Shown: positions 57,150 through 64,000 of the stretch, in pieces
Layout of the letters: the number at the start of each line of letters is the position of its first letter
Numbering within the stretch: the first letter of the stretch is position 1
Origin: Plantago ovata
Taxonomy: Eukaryota; Streptophyta; Magnoliopsida; Lamiales; Plantaginaceae
Assembly: GCA_028274465.1 (NCBI GenBank)
Contig: CM051458.1
Location: 101,882,855-101,946,854, forward strand
Length of the DNA stretch: 64,000 nt
Reading direction: 5' to 3'
Position numbers and translations under genes: made by a program
Notes under the pieces: model-generated
Told to the model about the DNA's origin: nothing
Seen by the model: only the letters and a program-made list of their open reading frames with translations
The model's database searches: none

Positions 57150-57678
57150 GGTTATGATTCTCTCGATCTGCTACTTTCTAATTCTCTCATCTCTTCATCG
57201 AATCAAATGGAACTCACTGACTATATTTTTTCATTAAATTGATTAGTTTTCGGAATGGGTTAAATTATTTGGGCAAATTCTATTACTCAATCCAAATTCG
57301 AGCTGGAGTGAAATATTACATGTTTCTATCGCCCGATTCCCTATGGATTTGTGATTAATTGTTTATTAGAATGCAGTTTTTCAATCGTTGATTACTGAAT
57401 GTAGATGGAGTTTAATGTTCAATCAGCTGTGTAAATCCTCGTTAAGTTTTGCCTTTCATGTCAATGGTACTTGTATGCATCAATTGATTTTGTTATGAGA
57501 GTGTTTAGTCAGTCTAATTTAAGCATTAGATTATCAAAATGAAATGCCAGATGCTTGTTCCTGTCTGATTAACTGAACATTAGGGTTAACGAATGATACT
57601 ATCCGAGAGTGTATTGTGTGAATTGGGCATTTGAAATTGATGGAAGTTCTTTTTTTTATCTTTATCTCATTGTTAAGG

Positions 57679-59829
57679 ATGGCAAGCAATGTAGATGCTG
57701 CTGGAGAACCGGTCCCAACTTCATCCGTGTTAATGTCAGCATCGAAGCATATAGGTACAAGATGCCGTAGTCAGAATATGGCTTTTCTCATGTGCAAGAA
57801 GGATGATCCGAACCCTGAGAAGTGCCTTGACAAGGGACGTCAAGTCACTGAATGTGTGCTTCACCTGTAAGTTATATGTTACATGTGTAGTAATGTGATG
57901 CAGTATGTGTGTTTTATGGTTGTTAGGTTTCATTCTGATATGGTGTGGATACTAGATTGACCATCTCTAGTCTATGGTGGTTGCTGGGTGTTGAGCCATT
58001 CACGATTTTTCTCTTTACCCAGAAATATATGCTAACACGATACCTGGACTTGGCTGTTCAGTGTTCACAAAAGCTAGTTCTAAGTTGGTTGTTGGGTATG
58101 CTTTGATGTTCAACCACAATGTACTTCATTAATGATTGATATCTCAGTGTTTATAATTCAGGCATCTTATGATAGTTATAAGGATATCGCTTGGATGTTA
58201 GTTCGGCTTATATATTAGTACAATTTGTGGCTACGCTTAGTAGGAATCGTTTATGTATTTTGCGTGGTTTTCTGCAATTTGTTGCCATTGCTATCGTTCC
58301 TTGTCTTTTTTGCACTCTGTAACGGATTCTTAATTGTCTCTTGATCCCTATTGATTGCCCAAGAACATCAAGTGTATGAGTATGTTTTGTTGATGTACTT
58401 GTGCTTTGTTGTGCTTAATAGTTTATGTATGTTGGTGCTGTGGTTTTCGAAAAACTACCTCACATTAGTGTAAATTGTGATTAGCGGGAAGGTGCTATCA
58501 CAGTTGGGAGTGATTATGCTTTGGGTATTTCTAATGTGCTTTGGTTATTCCTAGTGTTTGGAGAAACTGATCTTTCCTTGTATGATTTACCAAAGAACTA
58601 GATTGAACGGTATGCATACTATAAGCAAACAAAATGAGAAGAATAATGGAAAAAGATGCCTAAGGGTCTAGATTGAAGGGTTTGCACATATGATATCAAG
58701 TGGATGGAAGAAAAAAATAAATGAAAGATGATTCTATTTAAAAGGGATGAACAAAAATTTCATGAGAATAAATAGAAAAGGTAAGTAGCCAGGAACAATC
58801 CTTCTCCTTTCACTCAGAAATATTTCATGTACATAATACCTGGTTTGTCCAAATAAGCTGTTCACAAAAAACACTCTGGTTCTGAGTTGGTTCTTGTGCT
58901 TATAATTGCACTTAATCGCCTTATGAGTTATGACTCCTCTTTGTCAAGTTGGACGTTGTATTCGTACGCCCGACATATTATTACTTTCAAGCTGAAGCCC
59001 ACTTAGTCGCCATTCTTATCAGGAATCACATACACATGTTGCTTGGCTATAAATATGAACAATCATATATTAATTCTGAGTGGTTATATGCACATTAGTT
59101 ACCATTACTATGGTTACTTTGTCTCTTATTAACTCTGTAATGGATACCTTGAACACTTTTTAACTCTGTAATGGATACCTTTGAAGAACCCTTTTTAACT
59201 CCGTAATGGATACCTTTGAAGAACACTTTTTAACTCCGTGATGCATACCTTTGAAGAACATTATGTATGTACACTGTTATAAGTGGTGGATTGGCGATGG
59301 ATAATATGCATTCACTATGTAACACAAGGCAATGGAAAATAACCAATTTCATCTACAACACACAATAACAATTTTATCTACAAAAATTCCATAAAAATGT
59401 TTTCTTATTAGTGTTATAAGATGAAAATCTTTCTTCTGTGCCTTAAACATTCAAAGCCAGGCTATGTCTGCATCTTGATTTGTCAAATTCTAAGATAATC
59501 TTGCAACATAGTACTTGATAATTGTGCCGTTTTTTTTATTAAAAAAAAGTGTACCTGATAATTGTGCGATACTTGGCTGAAAGTGTACCTGATAATTGTG
59601 TGATACTTGGCTGTAGTAATTTGCAATCACCAATTCTCTTTAAAATACTGTAGTACATATGGACTCAATGGTCTAATGCAAACTGCATTCTTTTTGCAGG
59701 CTGAGGGATTTGCAACAGACTTGTGGCAAAGAACTAGATACTTATGCTGGGTGCATGTATTACCGCACTAATGAGTTTGACTTGTGCCGCAAGGAGCAAA
59801 AGGAGTTTGAGAAAGCATGCCCACTTTGA
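57679..59829 (+). CDS. NDUFA8: NADH:ubiquinone oxidoreductase (complex I) subunit NDUFA8 homologue
   Basis: Two coding exons, 57679-57866 and 59700-59829, joined at GT(AAGT)-CAG, encode 105 residues; plant NDUFA8 proteins are about 106-108. The start MASNVDAAGEPVPTSSVLMS is the family's; an upstream in-frame ATG (57631) would add a hydrophobic stretch from leader-intron sequence and is rejected. The protein is a CHCH type, with CX9C pairs CRSQNMAFLMC, CLDKGRQVTEC and CGKELDTYAGC and a C-terminal CRKEQKEFEKAC. Such proteins are imported into the mitochondrial intermembrane space and oxidised by the MIA40 system, then join the membrane arm of complex I. The intron is 1.8 kb. It converges with the minus-strand RRM-like gene, whose stop is 389 bp away. 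Confidence 0.95.
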
Positions 59830-60217
59830 TGAGCTGCAAGACCTCTCTTTCTTATTGACTTCAATAATAAAATTACTGTCTCTGCAAATTGGCCAGACTT
59901 TTTGGTTGCGTATTCCCATTGTAATGAATCTGCTTACTATGATGTGGCACTTGTATGATCGAGTATATGTTGGCATGTTTCACAGAAAAAAGTTTGCGAC
60001 TATTTGGCTGAATGAGTATTTCTTGATTTTATCATCGCTTTGTTCTGATATATTATTTTACTAGATTGCACAGAAGAAGAAGCTTCATTATTCTCCATTG
60101 AATTGTTCATTTTAGGATAGCATAATTGCCTTATTACAGACACAACAACAGAAAATCCTAGCCATACAAAATCCCATGACAAACTCAACCAAATTGCATT
60201 CTGCGCAACTCTAAGAA
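59830..60217. other. Shared 3' region between two convergent genes
   Basis: 388 bp hold the 3' UTRs of NDUFA8 and the RRM-like gene. AATAAA-like signal AATAATAAAA at about 59863 follows the NDUFA8 stop. Confidence 0.5.
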
Positions 60218-61556
60218 TCACTCCTCTTGCGTGTAGAATTGTTGGGAAGTCGAAGCTTCACTGGCCCTTGGTGGCGATGTCCTAGCAGTTGATTGCTTCT
60301 TCACATACTTTCTCGCCCAGACATGCTTACCGTTGATGGAGTACTTTGCCTTGTTTCCTCCACATATGTCGTCAATTATATCTGGTGATCTGCAAACCAT
60401 CCGTGCATACAGCACTTGCTCACCTTCTGCAACTTCTTGCATGATTATCTCCTCAATGAAATCTCCAAACCTCCTGTGTAATCAGTCACACATAACAGAG
60501 GTTGTTAAATTATCAGAGAGTAATCAAGAACCTGATTCGCAAAAGGAAGCAGAACGATATAATTCGCAAAAGTTAATAATGAACATATTACCTAGTGAAG
60601 AACTCATAAACTTCCTGTTCAGAGATGGGATAGCCTTTTGAAAACGTTAAGAAAATTGTCCGCTCTTCAGGCGGAACTTCTTCCTCTTCTCCAACCCGAA
60701 TTTCATCCTCAACATTAACTATCTCCTCTCTGTTGCCACCAAAATGGTTACCACCAATAACCAAATTCTGCTCAATATCCGCCAACATCTGCATTTGTGC
60801 TGCATCATACACCGGGTACCCATCCACAGCCCCCACATGGACCGGTATCCCAATAGCAGGGGGAGCTACAGGTTGAGCAACAACACCCTGCAGAGGTGGC
60901 TGCTGCCGCATCTGAATAAAACCCCCCGTCCCATGCCCAGGGGGTGGAAGTTGCACCACTGGAACATTCAAATAAGGATGCATCATAACAACTGGCTGTG
61001 GTGGTGGTGGTGCTCGTGCAGCAGGTTGAACAGCTTGCCCTCTCCTCTCCGCTGTCCTACTCGACTCAGCCTCATTCCCCTGAGTCACATGCTCAAAAAT
61101 GTCGCGAAAAGCACGCAAACAAACGTTGTTCAAAATCAACGCCACCCCATCCCTAACAGAAACCCTGTTCTCATGGAAGTACCTCAGACTAATCACCCGG
61201 GTGGCCACCATCTCCTGCAGATGCTCGATTTCATCCCCTGGAAGCAGCACTTCATCACTCTCAGCAGACCTCAAGCATCGTGCAGCCTCGTCCACAACCA
61301 CGTTCAGCAATGCAGGAGGCACAGCAAGCAAAGCATTCACAATCTTGGATTTATTAGTTGTCTGCCTCTCAAGCCAGATGAAGAACGCCATGACTTGCAT
61401 GGACTCGACAGGGTCACGGCGGAGCATGTGAACCAAGCGGGCGTAGAGCTCGCGATCAATGGCGTGGAAGAGATTGAATACTTCGTCTGGGACCGGCGGG
61501 CAGTTTAGGAGAGGGAACAAGGTGGTTTTAGTAGGGATTTTGGGAGATTTTTCCAT
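60218..61556 (-). CDS. Plant-specific RRM-like (alpha-beta plait) protein
   Basis: Exons 61556-60592 and 60473-60218 (minus) join in phase to give 406 residues. The start MEKSPKIPTKTTLFPLLNCP is favoured over an in-frame ATG at 61688 because a TATATTAAAG box lies between them. Residues ~15-175 form a helical domain (VFNLFHAIDRELYARLVHML, then AFFIWLERQTTNKSKIVNAL). A proline/glutamine-rich linker follows (PPPPQPVVMMHPYLNVPVVQ), then an acidic stretch. The C-terminal RRM-like fold reads ERTIFLTFSKGYPISEQEVY, EFFTRRFGDFIEEIIMQ, YARMVCRSPDIIDDICGGNK and KYSINGKHVWARKYVKK. RNP motifs are degenerate (TIFLTF; ARMVCRS), as in this plant-only group, so RNA binding is likely but unproven. The intron is 118 bp. 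Confidence 0.85.
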
Positions 61557-61623
61557 TGTTTTTTGCTCCTCTTCTTCTTCTTCTTCTACTATGAGAGCGA
61601 TGAATGAAGAGGCTACAGTAGCT

Positions 61624-61634
61624 TTAATATAGAG
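61624..61634 (-). promoter_or_regulatory. TATA box of the RRM-like gene
   Basis: On the minus strand, CTATATTAAAG lies about 70-80 bp before the ATG at 61556, at a suitable distance for a short leader. Confidence 0.5.
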
Positions 61635-61699
61635 GGGTGATGGAAGAGAGGTGACTGGTGGTGGAAAGGTGGCGGAATGGGGTGCCATTGATATAGACG

Positions 61700-62029
61700 C
61701 GACGGTTGGTGACGGAGTTTTGTTGTCTTGTGAGGAATTAAATTTTGTGCTTATTTTAGTTGATTTTGGTTTCCCTTTTTTTCCGGTAATTTCAATTAAA
61801 TACTACAGGTTGGTTTAATTTTTAAAAGTCCTGTTGGGTAGAACAAATTAATTTGCCTTTCATAAAAACAGTTGTCACTTGCTTTAGAATTTTCTAAATT
61901 TTCCATATTGTTAATCTAGGTAGAAACCTTAATGGGTTAATTATATAATCTAGAAAAAATGGTATTTTTATTAATTAATTTTAGGTAAAATGAATTTTGG
62001 GATAATATTTTAAAAACCAAATAAACCGA
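61700..62029. other. Intergenic, nothing recognised
   Basis: AT-rich sequence upstream of the RRM-like gene; no ORF or repeat. Confidence 0.45.
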
Positions 62030-63065
62030 GTGTTAATTTGAATAATTAAAAACTGGTTATTTGGCAATACAATAATATTCGAGTATATTGTGGAGCGTTA
62101 AAGTGAGATTAAAATTTGACCATTAGACACGATGGCGTTCAAAGTAAGAACAAAAAGTTACTTCAAAATGAATTAAAGTATGGAGAGTTAATTCAAATAA
62201 AAATTGGTCTTTGACCTCGCGGTAGTATTCGAATAGAATGATAAAATTGTGGGGACGTTAGGTGGGATATTAAAATTTGACAGTTGGATACGACAAATGC
62301 ACAAAGTAAGAACTAAAAGTTACGTGATAATAATTGGAAATTAATTGTACCATGTAGCGTTAATTCGAAATAAAACTGGTTATTTGACAACACGGTAATA
62401 TTCTAGTAGAACGATTAAATTGTAGAACGTAAATTCAAATTAAAATTTGAAAGTTGAACTTTATAATAATGTTCAAATTAATAAATAAAAGCTATGTGAC
62501 AATAATTGGAAAGTAATTAAACGTGGAGCGTTAATTCAAATAAAACTGGTCATTTGATTACACGATAAATTCAAGTAGAGCGATAAAATTGTGGAGCATG
62601 GGACTAAAATTTAACCGTTGAACACGATAATGCTCAAAATAAGAACTAAAAGCTACACGATAATACTTGGAAATTAGTTAAACTATTGGTGGCGTTAATT
62701 CGAATTAAGGTTGGTCGTTTGTCTACATGATAATATTCTAGTAGAAGAATTAAATTAAACTGCAAACTTAATGATAATGTTCAACGTATGAACTAAAAGC
62801 TACATGGCAACATTTGGAAATTAATTAGACTGCGGACTATCAATTCGAATGAAAGTTGGTCATTTAGTTACACGACAATACTCGGATTGAATGATCAAAT
62901 TGTGGAGTTTCAAGTCTAATTAAAATTTGATTGTTGAGTTACGTGATAATGTTCAAAGTAAGAACTAATCAAGTAAAAGCTACTGTCGTTAGTAATTAGA
63001 AATTAATTAAATTGTGTGACGTAAGTTTGAAGGAAAGCTAGTCATTTTACTATACGACAATAGTA
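62030..63065. repeat. Degenerate tandem repeat, unit about 160-175 bp, six or more copies
   Basis: The word GTAAGAACTAAAAGCTAC and variants recurs at about 62146, 62306, 62480, 62638, 62785 and 62957. Each is followed by a GATAATA.TTGGAAATTAATTA segment, then a GTTAATTCGAATAAAA.TGGTCATTTG segment, a CGATAATATTC.AGTAGAA segment and AAATTGTGGAGCGT. Copies have diverged strongly and differ in length. No gene inside. Confidence 0.8.
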
Positions 63066-63679
63066 GAGTAAATAGCTTCTTCCAGCTTTTCTTCATCCAT
63101 TATATTTACACACTCTCTATTTTTACTAAATAGCATTAGTCGCCGTTCTTAGATCTGATTCAACTTCATCGATAACGCTTCGGTAGAAGCTGCTTGAACA
63201 AGATTTCATGAGGTCGTGCTTCATCTTCCCTAACACCATCTTCACTATTTGTCGATCTCAATCTGTACCTCCGAAGCTAAGGTAAGGTAAGGCTGAATTT
63301 CAAATATTTGAGCTCGGATTCTTTGATTGTGGAGTTTTGGAGGAGTTTTAAGAAGCCCTAAATCAATATCTTTCTTCACCTTTGCTTCTTCTACTGTGCA
63401 AATTCAGATCTGGATGCATCTATAGGCGCTTTGAATACCATCTATTGGGTCGCGACTTAACATTTCTTAGTGTGCTCTCTAAGAAATATTAAAGCGCGGT
63501 CTAAGACGCTTTGCGCTCGCTTTGAGCGCGTATGAAGGCCTAGGGAGGCGATTTTAGTTGATCTAGGGTCGGACTAAAATTTACCCATTTTTACTTTTAC
63601 TCATAATGCTAGCGGTAATTAGAAATTAAAGTTAAAACTGTTGACCAAACAGATTATTGCTTGAAAGAGCGCCTCTGAA
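63066..63679. other. Upstream region of the aminotransferase-like gene
   Basis: Follows the satellite. Holds a leader-like stretch (63060-63290) with an ATG and a GTAAGG donor-like site at about 63280, but no recognised protein. 63500-63560 is GC-richer (GCGCTCGCTTTGAGCGCG palindrome-like). Confidence 0.35.
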
Positions 63680-64000
63680 ATGTCTCGAGTTAACAGTCTC
63701 CTGTTCAAAAACGGCGTCGTTTCACCTGACACTCCTCCGGTCGCATCTTTTCTTGAAGCTCACCCAGGTAACTGCTTCAATAGCCTTTGCCGTTCAGTTC
63801 CTTGTTTCTTGAATTGCATATTAATTCTAATTAATTTGCTGATTGAGTAACCAAGTGATATCAATTTTGTGATAATAATCAGGTGCATATACAACCACTC
63901 GTACTCACAACAATGGCTCTCAACTCCTTTTCTGGAAACGACACACGCAAAGGCTCTCAAATTCGGTCCAAATTTTGTACAAATGTAACCCTCAACTATT
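63680..64000 (+). CDS. Class IV aminotransferase-like (branched-chain/D-amino acid type), 5' end only
   Basis: Exon 1, 63680-63767, reads MSRVNSLLFKNGVVSPDTPP then VASFLEAHPG. After an intron ending in CAG at 63882, exon 2 continues GAYTTTRTHNNGSQLLFWKR and HTQRLSNSVQILYKC to the window edge. The pattern NGV..P....P..SFLE.HPGAYTTTRTHNNG..LLFWERHL.RL..S matches plant PLP-dependent fold-type IV proteins annotated as D-amino-acid or branched-chain aminotransferase-like. The PLP lysine lies beyond the window. Substrate is unknown; some members are thought not to be canonical transaminases. Confidence 0.8.

Noticed and set aside
57631-57678. Upstream in-frame ATG of NDUFA8 giving a hydrophobic leader
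   Set aside because: It lies in the probable leader intron; the family begins at MASNVDAAGEP, and CHCH proteins of this type lack such a signal.
60744-61508. 254-codon plus-strand ORF opposite the RRM-like gene
   Set aside because: Antisense shadow of a GC-rich exon; composition (His, Asn, Trp rich) does not look like a protein and no splice or start context supports it.
61557-61688. 44 extra N-terminal residues of the RRM-like protein
   Set aside because: The TATA-like box lies inside this stretch, and the residues (acidic run, no family match) look like leader DNA.

Overview
The window is nuclear DNA from a flowering plant. Genes are split by GT-AG introns, non-coding DNA is AT-rich, and families include SCPL, R1A-type CC-NLR, Rf-like PPR, F-box and S1-type self-incompatibility homologues, with Stowaway-like MITEs and a 5S-bearing TRIM LTR. 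The MAYxALVSLAQ start of the NLRs is typical of asterids such as Lamiales (inference; no species is claimed).

Layout. 314-3156: 3' part of a serine carboxypeptidase-like gene (+). 5479-5644: P5C reductase first-exon relic (-). 6141-9318 and 11064-14329: tandem leukotriene-A4-hydrolase-type M1 aminopeptidases (+), identical exon sizes; copy 2 has a shifted C-terminus and about 0.7 kb of extra promoter DNA. 15040-18013: MITE, RNase H-like relic, decayed PPR gene. 18390-23505 and 26140-31550: two copies of one segmental duplication, each carrying a broken minus-strand NLR, with an F-box gene (23969-25567) between them. 28858-36980: three nested or adjacent DNA-transposon insertions, including a 5.4 kb MULE-like element with long inverted ends and dense short-motif arrays. 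37308-40090: best preserved NLR (one frameshift). 40889-41192: Cassandra-type solo LTR. 42304-44149: second plus-strand NLR pseudogene.

44976-49247: intact RETARDED ROOT GROWTH-like (DUF155) gene. 49370-56940: relics (NLR N-terminus, S1 homologue, FBD domain, an unidentified minus-strand gene), MITEs and a hAT-like element. 57679-59829: NDUFA8 of respiratory complex I. 60218-61556: plant-specific RRM-like protein (-), convergent with NDUFA8. 62030-63065: degenerate satellite. 63680-end: start of a class IV aminotransferase-like gene.

How it fits together. Housekeeping genes (complex I subunit, mitochondrial DUF155 protein, M1 aminopeptidases, aminotransferase-like) flank a central 18-44 kb block of rapidly evolving NLR/F-box/PPR genes in which segmental duplication and transposon insertion have broken nearly every copy. 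The most unusual structures are the two TIR elements whose interiors are filled with family-specific motifs of about 11-13 bp. All coordinates and splice joins were read by eye; identities to known families come from motif recognition, not searches.
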